DNA of 64,000 nt, from the NCBI GenBank assembly GCA_024180945.1, contig JAKSGN010000003.1:434001-498000 (forward strand). The letters run 5' to 3'. This stretch comes from Macrophomina tecta (lineage: Eukaryota; Ascomycota; Dothideomycetes; Botryosphaeriales; Botryosphaeriaceae). Position 1 is the stretch's first letter, and every line of letters starts with the position of its first letter. A program made the translations under genes and the position numbers. This document shows positions 22,799 to 36,227 of the stretch, in pieces. The notes beneath the pieces were generated by a model. That model ran no database searches. It saw only the letters and a list, made by a program, of their open reading frames with translations, and had not been told where the DNA came from.

Positions 22799-25700
22799 CT
22801 ACGCAGTCTTCCAAGCCTCGTTCAAGAAATACCCGACGATCTTCTCCAGCAACTCCTTCCCAGGCTTGTCTACCGAAGCCATGGCCTGCGACCATTTCCT
22901 CACTCTCTCCGTCTCCCACTTGACCTCCGGCTTCCTCTCTTCTTTTTCCGCCTGCGCCGCCTTCCCGTACTTACCGTCCCAGAACGTCACCAGCTTCACC
23001 GGCGGGTTCCTCTCGGGATCCTGATCCGACTTCTTCAACCTCTCCAGCCACTCACCCACCTCCACCTCCTCAAACTGCAACCCACACTCCCTCAGCACCG
23101 GCAGCAGCTCCCTCGTCCAGTGGAACGCCTTCGGATTCACCACGTTGTACACCTCCGCCGGCGCATCGCCCTCACCCACGCCCACCTCCACGAACGCCCT
23201 CGCCACCACATCCACCGGCAACCACCTCACCCACTCATCCAGCCGCGGCAGCGCGCCCAGCGTCACCGCGCTCCTCAGCATCAGCGGCACCGCCTCCGTC
23301 GCATTCCACACGCCGAACCTCTCATCCCCGACAATCTGCCCCACGCGCAACACCCTCGCCTTCAGCCCGGCGCGCCGCTCCGCCGCGCGCGCGCACAGGT
23401 GCTCCGCCACCAGCTTGCTCTGGGCATAGCCCATGCGCTGCGCGCACGCCAGGCTGGGCGGGAGCGCCTCGCCGACCACGACGGGCTCGGCCGGCGCGCG
23501 CGCGCCAGCGACGCGCGCCGTGTTGAAGACGGTGGAGATGGAGCTGCAGAAGTTGAAGGAGGCGGGCTGGGGCGCGCGGGCGGCGAGGCACAGGTCGAGC
23601 AGGTGGGCGACGCCGGCGACGCAGTCGCGCTCGAAGCTGCGCAGCTGGAGGTTGAAGTTGACGGCCCAGGCGCAGTGGATGACGGCGGACGCCTCGGCGC
23701 GCAGGGTGTCGAGGACGTCGGCGGAGAGGCCGAGGTCCGGGCGGGAGAGGTCGGACGGCAGGGCGACGATCTTGGACTGCGAGGGCGCGGGGAGAAGCGA
23801 CCAAACGCGGCGGAGCTGCAGGGAGCGGGTGACGCGGGCGAGGGCGGTGGTGGGATCGGAGGCGCGGACGAGGCAGTAGACGCGCTTGACGGCGGGGAGG
23901 AGAGAGAGCTGCGCGGCGATGTGCGCGCCGAGGGAGCCGGTGGCGCCGGTGACGATCTGGAGGGGTTGGTGGTTAGTGATATGGTCACTGCGGGAATGGG
24001 ATGGAGTTGCAGACTCACCACGTACTCGCCCGAGACCAGGCGGGTCTGCGGGACGTGCTCGCGGAAGGTGGAGTACTTCTCGATGAGTGCTTGCATCTCT
24101 TCCTCCTTCGAGATCTGCCGGGAATCCTCGCCGGTCCTGAGAGCGTACAGGTGGTGTGTGAGCGCTGACACAGACGGGTAATCGAAGACGCAGTTCAGGC
24201 CCAGCTGCTTGCCGCCCAGGTCCAGCTGCTTCACGAAAGCAGTCCGAAGCCTGGTAGTCTGCAGCGAGTCCATACCCAGGCCGAAAAAGTCCTGCTCGTC
24301 GGACAAGCTCGCAGGCTCGGCCAGACCCAACACTGCCGCCACCTCCTTGCGGATGAAGTCCCTGAGCTCCGGCTCGTCGAGCACCAGCGCACCCTCCGCC
24401 GTCTTCTCCTCGTACATGGCCTCGATCTCCCGGGCAAACTGCTTGTAAAACGCCTGCCTGATCACCGTCCCCTTATCTGTAACGCGGAACTGCGTGTCCG
24501 CTGGTAGCACCAGCACCATCTCGCGGTCAATCTTCGCATACGCCGGCAGTGTCGCATGCGCCGGCTCGATGGCCTTGAACATCTCATCCAGCACAGCCTC
24601 CCTGCTCACCTTCCCCCCCTCCTGCGACAGCACCAGCGCCAGCCCCAACCGCGCCTTCCCCGCGCCGAACATGACGGCCTCGTCGACGAGCGGACACTGC
24701 CTGGCAGCGCCCTCGAGCTGCAAGGGGTTCGCCTTCTCGCCGTTATTCAGCGTCAGCGTGTCATCCAGACGACAGTAGTACTTCCACGCATCGGGCAGGG
24801 TGGGATGGCGCGTGAAGCAGTCCTTGGTGGCGTACGCGCCGTCCGGGCGATTCGACGCGACCTTGCTGGGCCAGCCGTCCAGACACACGCATTCGAACAG
24901 GCCGCCGCCGCGGTCCTCGAAGCGCAGATACGGCTTGACCGCGTCCGACGGGCGCAGGTAGTCCCAGCCGGCGTCGTCGCGCGGCCGGAACGACGTCATC
25001 AGCTGGCCGGTCTCGGTCGAGCCGTAGTGGCTGACCAGGTAGACGCCATGCCGCGTGAGCCGGTCGCCCAGCGCGTCCGGGCACGACGACCCGCCGAACA
25101 TGACGATCTTGAAGCAGGCGAGCAGGTCCAGCCCCTCCTCGTCCTCCGCCAGCAGGTTGAGCACGTACGGCACGCCGTAGAAGATCTCGAAGGAGTGCTG
25201 CTTTATGATGGCGGTCAGATACTGCTTCGCGAGCGGCAGCGCCGCGTTGTACAGGTGGATCTGCTTGCGCGAGTCGACGGCCCGGAACAGCGAGCCGATG
25301 CCGTGCGCGTGGAAGAGCGGCAGCGTGATGAAGCCCCGCATGTTCATGTTGGTCGCGTAGTTCTTGAGCGCCGCCCGCTGCGTCTGGAAGATGGGCTTCG
25401 GCAGCCCCGTCGAGCCGGAGGAGTGGATGATCCACGCGACGTGGGCTTGCTCGATCTCGGGGTCGAGGTGCTGGTCCATTCGGGTGTCGACGTTGTCGGC
25501 GGCGGTGACGGGCTGATTGTAGGATTCGGCGCCGGCGATGGGGATGACGGCGAGGTCGGGGATGTTGTCCCGTTTCAGAGCGGCGGCCATGTCGGCGAAA
25601 GACTTATCGATCACCATATGTCGGGATCCGGTGGCGTTGAGGAGGGAGGCATGCGCCTCCTGTGAGATCCTCGTGGACATGAACATCACCGTGTGGCCGA

Positions 25701-26178
25701 GCTTCGTTAGCGCCAGCATGGTGACCAGGTACTCCAGATTGGAGGGCCCGAGCAGCCCGATGACCGCGGGCTTTTCATTTGAAGATGTCCGTTGTGGTAT
25801 GGATTCCTTGTATTTCTGCGCAACTCTGTATGCGAAGACATCCAGTTGCCGAGGAGTGTAGTCGACATATTCGATACCGGATGAAGGGTATGAGATGAGC
25901 GGAAGGTCCGGATCTGTTCGAGAGCGGCTGCGCATTAACTCATCGACTGTCCTGGGCTCCGGTGGTATCGTCTCCGGTTCTGAGTCGGAGTCTATGGTGT
26001 TGACCTGGGCGTCGAAGCCGTGTTTCGAGGCCACATGGGGCGTATCGGCTGCCGATGGGGGAATGACTGACAACATGTTTGAGCAGCGCCCCAGAGGAGG
26101 TGATGGCGAGCAAATTATTGAGGAGTGTAGAGAGAATTGGCGAGAGTGGTCGGTATTCACAGGCGCGTCGTGATTCAT
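22799..26178 (-). CDS. NRPS-like reductase (adenylation - thiolation - thioester reductase)
   Basis: Exons 26178-24019 and 23956-22799 join to 1105 residues with one 62-nt intron. The adenylation domain (about 80-600) has core motif A3 HSSGSTGLPKP (252-262) and A5 HYGSTETG (384-391). The carrier domain has FFGLGMDSLQ, whose serine (about 638) takes the phosphopantetheine arm. The reductase domain (about 715-1105) starts with VTGATGSLGAH, the NADPH-binding loop split by the intron, and has the active-site pair Tyr897/Lys901 in GYAQSK. No condensation domain is present. Such enzymes activate a carboxylic acid and release it reductively as an aldehyde or alcohol; the acid is not predictable by eye. 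All catalytic motifs are intact. ATG 26178 gives a long N-terminal leader; ATG 26076 (residue 35) is a reasonable alternative. No other pathway gene is adjacent: upstream lies the desert, downstream relics. Confidence 0.92.
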
Positions 26179-28269
26179 ATACCGGTCTATCCGATGGAGT
26201 TAGGAGGCATCTGCAATCGCCTGCAGCGAAGTACATGGTCCGCAGCCCAATGGGTGTGCGGAGGATACAATTCCGATAGGGACGCAAACGTGCCCCGCAG
26301 TGGGGAATTAGCCATTCCCGCGGTACTTGGCCAGTAGCATCGCGACGATGAGTCGGAAAAATTGTGGCAGCGGATTCTTATCCGCCAGCTGTTCCGCCGC
26401 CGTCGCCACCAGCCAATGAGACTTCAGTAAACGGCGATCTCAGAAGGCAAAGGATGTTCCGGGGCGCGTTCCGCTCTCTTGTCGGGTGTGTGCAACTTTA
26501 AATGGACCTTTATACCCTCTACCGGACGAATTCCCTACGGAAACCACCTGTAACCGGTTGAAAGAGGCACCTTTCGCATTCGTACTGCCTTCATCGCGAG
26601 TGCACTTCAACTTTCAAGGTCTGGCAGTTGAGATCAAGTATCGTCGCTTTGAAATGGAAAGACATAATGTTCTCCTTGGTCAAGCTGATCTCCACTGCTG
26701 CCCGACTTCACAGCTGCAGTTGCTAAACGGCGTTTGAGGGTCCACCGTAATGTGCTGTTGAGTGCGTGACATCCTCTGTGATAGCATGCAGGATATCGAG
26801 AATTACGCTAATAAGGCTGTTTCGTCGTGCTCTTGCCATGCTATCCATGGTCTAGAATGACGATGACATCAAAGGTCAAAAGGTATTACGGCACCTGCGA
26901 CTTGATGGAAGCGGACGCTCAGGTCCATGTTCGGTGGCAGTAGGCTACGACTCAGCGGTGTCAACTGAGAGGGGTCGGGTGCATGAGTATCTCCGTTGGA
27001 AAAGATTGCTAGGAATAGCCTGCGACATTTGGGCGGCAGGTCCGCCCATGTTTTTGCTCCACTTGCCGGTTCCCAAGACACGGCAGCAATGACTAACAAG
27101 AATCCGAAATTCTACCGTTCATGCATCGGCCTGCGATCCTCTTGCAACAGAGAGTCTGAAGGAGAAAGGCTGCTGGATGGATAAGGAAATTCATCCACAA
27201 CTCCGTGAAACAACGCCCTTGTCGTTCCGCAGCCGGCAGTTCGCGCTGCAAATTGCAACCTTAATCTCCGGACAGGAGCTCAGAGTTTCCCTGTTGCATG
27301 AAGCGGCGATACTTCCTCTCTTGCAATGGAACGACTTCCGATTGACGCGTCCGATCGGCGTCAATTTTGACTTACGACAACCTCTTAGCTGAGAGAATGA
27401 GCAAAAGCCAAGTGCACGACTCAGTCAATGGAGGGCGGGAGTTGGAGTTAGCGTCTGCCGCTCTGTAATCCGTCGAGCGTACCACCTTAATCACGTTTCA
27501 CCTGAAGAGGTAATAATGATGCACTACTAGACCCAATCATAGAGTCCATCATATGCCAGCCCGTGGGCATGGAGGCCTGGGGAGTTAAGCTTTCCCTCCA
27601 ACCTTCCTCGACGCCATCGAAATCTTTTTCCCCATCAGCGAATAGGCTATTGGAAACGAGGCGTTGGCGTTTTGTGTTTCAGAGCAGCATCCGTTGATTT
27701 CCGCCGACCCGTAGACGAAGCACGAATGGAGCCGCAATGGGCGGCCATGTTATCTGATATTGCGACCTCAAGGTTGAATGAAAAGTTCTACCAAATCCGG
27801 TAAAGTCAGTGAATATAAGCTTAAGCAACACTGCAGATCTGGGGCCTACTTTCGCGCATCATAGCTGATATTGCGGGAAGATTGAGGCCCGCCCTATTTT
27901 CCATGTCAAGAGCGTCCACCATATCTTCAAATCGTATGAGTGATCAGAAGGCTCAGGCCATCAGGCATTGACCTCCCTCCACAACGGATGAAGCTGTTGC
28001 GTAACCTGGACGCTCGATGCTCAAGACCGGCTCACAGCCACTGCAACAGAGCAGACGATCCCACAAGAACGCGCTTCCAAGCCCATCTGTGCACGATCTC
28101 CGATCACCGAGGTTCTGGACTGCACCACCACGTTTGAGGACAAAGACATAAAGTGGAGAAGGCAGGTCCAGAACGACGACAGGACCACGATACCGCACCA
28201 ACGAGCTGCCGCTGCACCCCACACCCAAAACCACGGCGATCAAGCCACCTCGGAATACCTACCTCAGCC
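26179..28269. other. Intergenic, 2 kb, upstream of the NRPS-like gene
   Basis: Promoter of the minus-strand reductase gene plus featureless DNA of intermediate composition. I see no domain-like frame on either strand. Confidence 0.45.
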
Positions 28270-28292
28270 AAAAAAAAAAAAAAAAAAAAAAA
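28270..28292 (+). repeat. A23 homopolymer
   Basis: Twenty-three consecutive A in otherwise GC-rich DNA. Confidence 0.95.
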
Positions 28293-28702
28293 CACATCCA
28301 TGGGAGCCCGACGAGCAAACACCACGGGTCCTCCAGCAGCCCAAAAAAGCGCCGCGATGCACACTCCACAAGGCACCATTCCAAGCTCTGGCTGGACGTG
28401 TGGTGGGCCAGAGCCCCGCCCGCCTCTCCCCTGCAGGCGGCCGTCATCCTGCCCTTGTATCTCCACAAGCCAGACGCCACAGGCAAGGGCAGTGGTATGT
28501 ATGTACGTACCCACGCCGCCAACAACCTTGCAGCACGCGCCTGCGTTCCGCCGGCGAAGCACACCCCACGGCCCAGCAGCGCAGCCCCCAACGTCCTTGA
28601 CCAAGCGCGCGGCGGAACAGCGCAAGAAGAGAAGACAAGAACGGTGCGGATCCGCACCGCCGCGTGTAGCCGCCATGAAAAGCCAGAGAGCAGTGCGATA
28701 TC

Positions 28703-28716
28703 GGGGGGGGGGGGGG
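28703..28716 (+). repeat. G14 homopolymer
   Basis: Fourteen consecutive G; rare compared with the A/T runs here and a potential assembly-length error or G-quadruplex-prone spot. Confidence 0.9.
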
Positions 28717-31654
28717 ACTCTACACACCTGGTGCGAACGAGACGGCGTTTGGAGCGCACAACGCATGCGTCCATGCTCCCTCGGCCCAGGCAGTGCGCGG
28801 TGGCATTGCTAGCAAAACAGCAAAGCGTGGTGAGGCTGCAACGCATGCCACAGCGTGTGGCCGGGCGTTGTGCGCGTTGCGCGATCTGATCAGTCCCTCT
28901 GCCGCCTCACGCGCGCAGGCAGGCAAGGCTGGATAGTCGCCGCGTCGGCCCATGTTGCCCGAGAGACCAATTCTGAAAAAGGGCAGTGCGGCAGGTGGCG
29001 GATGGGACGGGCGAAAGATGGTCTCGCAGGCATCTTGCCATCAATCTCCGCCACGATTCCTGCCCGCGGCATCTCGGAATCCGAGGCGCCAAGAGCGAAC
29101 GACGCCGGTTGGCGCACCACCGCGCCATGGACGAGGATGAGATCACGACGGCGATGGTCATGCCGACGGCAAGAGCGCTTCAGGAGAAATGAGAGATCAC
29201 GGGCGATCGAGCGGTGGCGTCGAGCAAGCGGACGTGTTTCCCGAACGCCACGAAATTCAAGGGTTCAATCGCGCAGCCAGTCGCCCAGGCTCGCACAAAC
29301 GCGCTATCCAGCACAAAAAAAAAAAAAAAAAAAGAGGAAGGGAAAACAACGCAGCTGGCGGTTGACCAGCTGTCTAGAGCCGCCAGGGCAAAGAGCACGC
29401 CACGGACCTGCTGGCTGCCAGCGATAACGTAACCGCGCCTGCAGCAGCCAAAGAGTAATGCGGACGTCCGGTCGAGTGATAGAAAACCCCCATCAAGGCG
29501 CCCCCCCTGCATGTGTGTACGTACTTCCGGCATCGACAGGGCAGGACAGGACGCAGCCCGCCAGCGCTACTGCGGGACGAAAACAAAAAAGGGTCCACGC
29601 CTGGAAACAATAATCGGCGCGCAGCCCGCCACTGATGGAGGCGAGCCTGCCAGCGCATCGCCGGACTTCCAGTCCCTTTAGCGTGGTCTTGCATGCGTGC
29701 CTGCCCAGCGCGCATCATGGAGTGTACATGCACGCGGAGGAATGAGCCTACGGTGTGGCTGCGTGCGACGAGGCAGCAATGGAGGCAGACCAGGTACATA
29801 CATGCATCCTCAGGCGTTCCAATATCCCCTCACCCCCACATATCCGCGCTGCATGCGTAGCAGTAGTCCGAGTTTCTGGTCTCGAGCCCTGTGGGGAAGC
29901 AGAAGGAAAGCATAACAAGAAAAAAAAAGGCGGGAAAGAACCAGGCCCCCACAGCTGACCGCCGCCGACTTGCGAATCATGCCGTCCAAAGAAAGCAACT
30001 CGATGGGCAGGTTAGGGCGCTCGGCTAAGCAGTCGAGTTCGAGAAAAGAGAGCGCTTTTCTCTCTCCCGCCCCATTCGCCTCGCCCGTGATGATGATGAC
30101 GATGATGACGATGATGTTCAGGCACCACTGCAGTCTCCAGTGGTGGCGCGACGCACGCGCGCACGCTGCAGGACGCGCAGTAGTGAGTAGTGAGAAGTAC
30201 TTCACTTCTAGCCACTTTTTTTTTTTTTGCCGGCGGCAACAAGCTTAGCTTGTGAAGTCCTGCAAAAACAAATCCCACACCGCATGGCGCTGCAAAACAG
30301 AATCATCTGCGAGCCACCAAGCAAGATAACTGGAGCATCCTCGTTTCCCGCTTAAGTTCGAAACGGCGCGCGACCGGGAAGGGGGAGAAGAAGTAGGGGA
30401 AAAAAAAAAATTCGCGTTGGTAGATCGAACTCTCTTCCCGCCTTCGCTCCAGGATATCTCAAGATCGAAAGAGACTTTCAACAGAAAACCCGGGGGTAGT
30501 CGTGAGCATAGCTATCCCGTCCGATAACAGAAAGGCTTAACTCTCCGCTATAAATCGCACGTATCTACCCGCTGTTCCCCGATTGGGTAAATCGATATGC
30601 CGCAGGGGTAGATGTCTGTTGCAGAAAAGAAGGTTCGCAACTACATCCATCCCTGGGCTGAAATGGAGAGTGATGGCTCCATGTTTTTCATCTCCCTGGT
30701 GCAAGCATGTTTGCCTGCCTCCTAACGAAAGTAACGGCAAGTACCACCACCCATGGCCTGAAAACACCGGCGCGCAAGCTGCTTGCGATCGCGATGATAG
30801 AATGGCGGAGGAATGGAAGGTCGTAGAAACAAAGAATCGCAAACGCTCTCCTGCGATCCGCCGCAGCAGATAGAGAGCAATAGTTGCGGAAGCACACGTG
30901 CATTAGTTCCAGACAAGACCCCCATTCGTCAGTCAGAGAACGTCCATACACTCCTCGCCGCTTGGTCTCCGCGGCGCAAGACAGCCAAGTCGTCTCGTCC
31001 ATGTGCAGCGAGCCGGACTACCGCCCATCGCTTGCGATCAATCCTGAGCCCCGCATTCTCAGCCCGTTCGATGCGCCTCTCCCCCGGGCGTACATGTCGC
31101 AGAGCGGGCGCTGAAGTCGATTGATGAGATGAGCACACCGAGTATGCAGTCCATCACCTCCAAGCAAAACGCCACGTACCTCGGTGACCTCCCCTTCGGC
31201 CCCTGACCCGTTGAGATACCTTCCACCACCTTCCCGATCGCAAAGTGAGCGAGTGCTTACCACATCGGCTCGTCCAATCTCCCCCAACTCCGGCTTGGCC
31301 GCACTGCCCCGGATCTCACCGCCCCTTCTTTTCTTTCCTTCCTTCCTATTGCTGATAACTAATCGAGCACGCGCCAAGTGTGCGCTAACTGAGCGGGTGG
31401 AGATGCCCATCCGACCCACCTCTGTGCAATACCCCAGATAGCAAGGACAAGAAAAGTCTTGCGACGATCGAAACCGAGACACAGCAACAATAATTCAGGC
31501 CAGCAGTCACACCGACACGAGCGCGAGTTACGATACAGACCAACAAGATGAATATCGCGCGCGGAACACCGGCTGCCTCTTCTTCTTGGCCTGCAAAGTG
31601 ACATCAAACCCGAAGTCTCGTGTGTACGCATATACGAAAGCGAGCCAAAAAATT

Positions 31655-31678
31655 AAAAAAAAAAAAAAAAAAAAAAAA
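31655..31678 (+). repeat. A24 homopolymer
   Basis: Twenty-four consecutive A, preceded by AAAAAATT, in the gene desert. Confidence 0.95.
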
Positions 31679-34600
31679 CGGCAATTGGCGACCGTAAGAA
31701 AACTAGGGCAAAACTGCCGACCGCATTAAAGAAAGCGATGAAAGAAGGCTAACGGTCGCTCTCAACCCAGGATTATTGTAGGAACAATGAGGTAATCTTG
31801 CATCCTCTTTCCAGTCCAAGAGCCTCATTCGCGCGTAGCCGCGAGCAAGCGATCCCGGTTCGGCTCTTGAACTCGAACATGCCGCATACTGACTCTTTCT
31901 TCTTCTTCTTTTTTTTTTTCAATCTCTTGACTCTCTCATACCCCGGCTGAAGCCCGTTGCCAGTCACTATCTTTCTCTCTCGGTGGCTCTCCACAAGACT
32001 CAGTCACGTGGGCACAAACCTTATGATCACTCGGTCCGACGACGACCAAAAAAAAAAAAAAAAAGTGCGCAGTACTGCAAAAGCATCATCCTGCATATTC
32101 ACCGATGGCAGGGGTCCTCGCTTCGGGGTGGCGGCCTGTTTTCTTGACTCTGGCCCTGGAGCCAGGTCCTCGGATGTTCCCAAAATTGTTATGATAGAGG
32201 TGACGCAGATCCTGAAGTGAGATGTGTGCACGTGCAGCACTGCGGCGGCAGCGAGAGTACTGGTCATGGCTAAGAACTGATCCGCTGGTCGCCCCTGTCC
32301 GGGAACCGCGGAATGTTGTGCGCGTCGGACCCTTTCCGACGATCTGTCTTGTCGAGGTGTCAGGTGTCGCTCTGTGTTGCTCTCCAAGGTTCATGTTCGG
32401 CGATGCCAATCTCCCCAACTACATCGAGTCGACGACGTCACAGACCAAGCTGTTATCCGCGCGGAAAGCGGGAAAGGTAGCGCGATAACTCACTGGCCTC
32501 GGAAAAGCTGCTCGGTTTCTAGTCGCTTCAAGTCATTCGGGATGGGTGTAACAAAATCGCGCCAGCCCGGCCTTGGCTTGGCAGTAACCGTCTCGAAGCC
32601 TGGATGCTGCTCCTCATGCAAGGCTGCCTCGCCATCAGCTGTAGCCTCAGGCATCACTCCTCCACTCGGGAACTCCGTGCTTGCTCAGACAGTAGCTGCA
32701 CCATATTTCTCCTTTCTCCCAACCACCAAAATTCCCCGACGCATAAACGCCCAGACGTGCTTCAGAAGACAGCGAAACCCCAACAGCTCCACCAGTACCG
32801 TGGACGCGTGGCCACCACAAGCTTGCAGAAGCTAGAGCTCGACTTCGGGGACGCGAAGGGAAGCCGCCGAACACGTGTGGAGCTGGAAACCGTTCCGAGG
32901 CCTCGACGCATGTTCCCGAGGGCTGCAGGCTCTGAGGCTGGACGTTACACCCGCGGCAAGTGCTGCATGTGGAAGGACGGGTTGAATGACATGGTTAGCT
33001 AGTCAGAGCAGTCGTGAATGCATTGCCAAGCCGCGTAGGTCGACAAAAGCCCGCGGGAATATGTTCGCTGGTTGGCAGCGACGGGCTGAGGTTGCTTTCG
33101 TGGGTCGGTGAGTGAATGCACGTAGATTGGCTGGCTGAGGTCTAAAGATGGAAGGACGTCACAAGCGAGGAATAGTCTATCACGTTGGCGAGAAAATTTC
33201 CGAAGATACGTCCGGAACGGTGTACGAGCTATAGGTGGGAGGCCATACTTGAAGGGATCAATGATGCAGTTGGTGGCGTCCTATTGCCCGGGTCTGGTAT
33301 ATCGACATGTTGGCTGTCTTGGGGGTAGGCGAGCGCCAAAGTGATGAAATTCGCCATGACTATGGCGTCGCCTATTGAAACCACCTGCAAGTCAGTTGTC
33401 TTCAATATCGGTCTTGCGTTGACGTGCCTGGAGGCATTTCGCGGCCTCATCACGGTACCTGTGCAAAGACCAAGTTGGCGCGAGGAAGACCCTTCTACAT
33501 ACTTGCCACCTTCGCACTGAAAAGGCAGGGCGAAAGGGGGCGCAGTCATCAAACGACGCTCAGAGGAGTAGAAGTCGAAGGCTTGGACTCGCCGTTTCAG
33601 GAAAGCGTGGCGTGATTTGGATATGTTGGAAAGGGAGGCCAAGAGAGGATCCGCCGAGTGGCCGGGTCTCGAGGGTGGGGGATGTATAAGCTGGCGGGCA
33701 ACCCCTGAGTAAGCAAGGTTGGGTGACGTCGGTGCAGCTCAGCGCAGGCCACAGACCCTCCACTTCACGGTTCTCGTATAAGCTGACGACGATAGGCTCC
33801 TGCACATCATTAGAATTGACCCAAACCCTGTGACAGATGTGGAGAATGTGGGGAATCCGCCAATGTCGATGACGGATTTTTCCCGATCCCCTTCCCCTGA
33901 GATTGGCGATCAGGAACGATGCTTCTGGGGTAGCCTGAGCCTGAGCGAGTTGGAAGCATTAGTGTTCACGATAGACTCGGGGCGCGCAAGAAAACACGGT
34001 GTGCGCTTGACAGCTGGTGAAACCCGAGGGGCTCAGTTCAGAAGGAGGACGCGAGACGGAGCGGTCCCGAGGGCAGGCAGCCGGCGGCCGTTTGGACGCA
34101 GATGCAAGCCCCGACGGGAGCAGCCGGGCCAACGTCCAACAGCTCGGCAGTGATGGGTGACAGGCCGGACCCGGTCCTGCTGCATCGTCCCGAAAGCCGA
34201 CGAGAAGTCAAAAAGCTTAAGCGGTAAAGTGCAGCGGACGCAAATTGAAGCGAGGGGCCAGCTTTGGAGCACCGCGCTGGGGCGATGAAACACACTCAAT
34301 CTGCGGCGGAGATGGGCCAGCGGAAGCAACAAGAGCGCCGCAAACAAAACATCAGAGATCCAATGGGGGGCTGGGTGAGGTAACGGGCGAGCGGGTACGA
34401 AACAGGGCGGTCGGAGATTGCAGCTGTGGCAGCGAGTGTGAGAGAGCAGGACGGGAGGGCGCGGCGTGTAGCTTCGGCGGGACAGGGAAGCAGCTGCTCT
34501 ATCGTCGACGTTGCGCGCGGGACGAGTGTTCGGGAGCGAGCCGTGTGCACAGCTGTTTCGGCGGGCGAGGATTGCCTGCCTACTGGCGGCAGACGCGTCA

Positions 34601-36227
34601 ATGAGTTGCTGTCGCTGGCGTGCGACGAGCCGTGTCACATCCGTCTGAGGCGGGCGCGGGCGCGGACGAGGAGGGAAGAGTTTTCTTTTTTCTTTTTTTT
34701 TTTTTTTTTTGGACGGCGACGGCGCTGAGCGAGATGAGCGGCGATGGGCGCGATGGTGGGCAGGGCGAGGGCGATGGCCGATCCTGTGGTGCGCTGCGAT
34801 GGGATGAGATTATTTGGGGGGGGTGAGGAGAAATTGCCAGCCTCTGGTTCGCTGCTGCCTGAGCTTTTACAGCAGCATGCTCAGGCACCGCCCGCGCTCA
34901 CCATCACCACCTGGCCTCACGCCTGCGCGAGATGCATGCACGACCGCCCGGAGGCGTCCGCGATCCCTCCTCCGCCATCCCGGGACAACAGATGCGCCGG
35001 CTGCCGAGCGCCTGTATTCGTCCCCGCCCCCGTCCGTCCGTCCCTCCGCCGCCCAATGGCACATCCCACACCCCCAAATGACGCTCCCACGCCGCCGTGC
35101 ACCGCGCGCGCACAACTGCTCGCATCATCCAACCCGTCTCGTCTATGGCTGCCGCCGCACCGACACCTGCCGATCCGTCGGCCCTGCTTTGCTGCTGCCA
35201 GAGACTGCTCCCGCGGCGCCGCTCTGGGGTTGCACGCAGCCCTGTAATATCAGGCCTCCCACTAACCCATGTTCCAGCCACCCAGCCCCCGTTTCACCAA
35301 TCGCCTGCTCGAGCTCGAGCGCAGAAACGCCGATCGACAAGCCGCCGCCGGGGTCAGCATCCTGCGGCTTGGGAATCGAGCGGGAGTGAGGGTTGGGGGG
35401 GGAGCGAACGTCCAGACACGTAACTCACATGTCGTTTGCCTCTCTGACCACCACTAACCGCGGAATACACAAGGGCAGAAGCAAAGCAATTCCACTCCCA
35501 GCGCCAGGCAGAAGGTGCAACCGTGACACTGGGCCCCCGGGCCATGTGCCCAGGCGTCGGATGATCTGATCAGACTGACAGGTCGGAAAAGGGCATGGTG
35601 TCCTGATTCAAGCATTTAATCTGTAGTATTTTCATCGTCTATTCGTCGTATTTATCATTTTTTCAATGCGTAGCAGCGGGCGTCTGACCCACTATAACTG
35701 CGGCTGTTGCAACTTTAGACTACCCTATCCCGCGCATCCATACGGCTGTTGACTCGAGCGCCGCGGCTTTTCTCCCGATGCTATGCTGCCTGGGGTATGC
35801 ATCTGCGCCAAAAAAACGCCTGTGACGCCTCCACACCAAAACAACCTTGTACAATGCCAATGCCGTGCCCCTCCCCCTCCTGTCTATTCCCCCCTCTATG
35901 CCAGTAATGTTCGCCAAACGCGACTCATGCAAGAAGAAGAACTTGGAACTTGCGTCTGCGCGCTTTTTGTGGCCTGCCATCCCGGGGGCCAGTGCTCTTT
36001 GCCTGCTGTGCGGTGCTGCTCTGACGTGCTTCTGGGACGAGCCCTTCCGATCCGCGAGATGCTGCGTCGGTATACCCATTCATTACAGTCGTGACGCACG
36101 ACGGCCGACATCTGATTTCATCCGCCATTACCCGACTGTCTCGAGGGCCTGCTCGGAATCATGTAGAAGTTGGGACGAAAAAAAAATATTTTATCAAGGG
36201 AAAGGACTCCAAGCGAGTGCCGTCCAA

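Larger units (their letters stand above)
28293..36227. other. Gene desert rich in homopolymers and low-complexity DNA
   Basis: About 8 kb of fairly GC-rich DNA with many accidental frames but no ATG-started frame showing a domain, signal peptide or membrane pattern. Homopolymers recur: G14 (28703-28716), A19 (29315-29333), T13 (30216-30228), A24 (31655-31678), A17 (32048-32064) and T18 (34693-34710), plus a GATGAT/GACGAT repeat near 30088-30115. Frames at 33229-33642 (-) and 32374-32835 (+) were checked and not accepted. Long upstream regulatory DNA, non-coding transcripts or eroded genes are all possible. Confidence 0.45.

Noticed and set aside
23120..24181. 353-codon plus-strand open frame
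   Set aside because: Antisense shadow of the reductase domain of the NRPS-like gene; the His/Arg-rich translation has no family resemblance.
30088..30115. GATGAT/GACGAT repeat considered as a CRISPR-like or satellite array
   Set aside because: It is a short simple-sequence tract with no spacers or repeat units of useful length.
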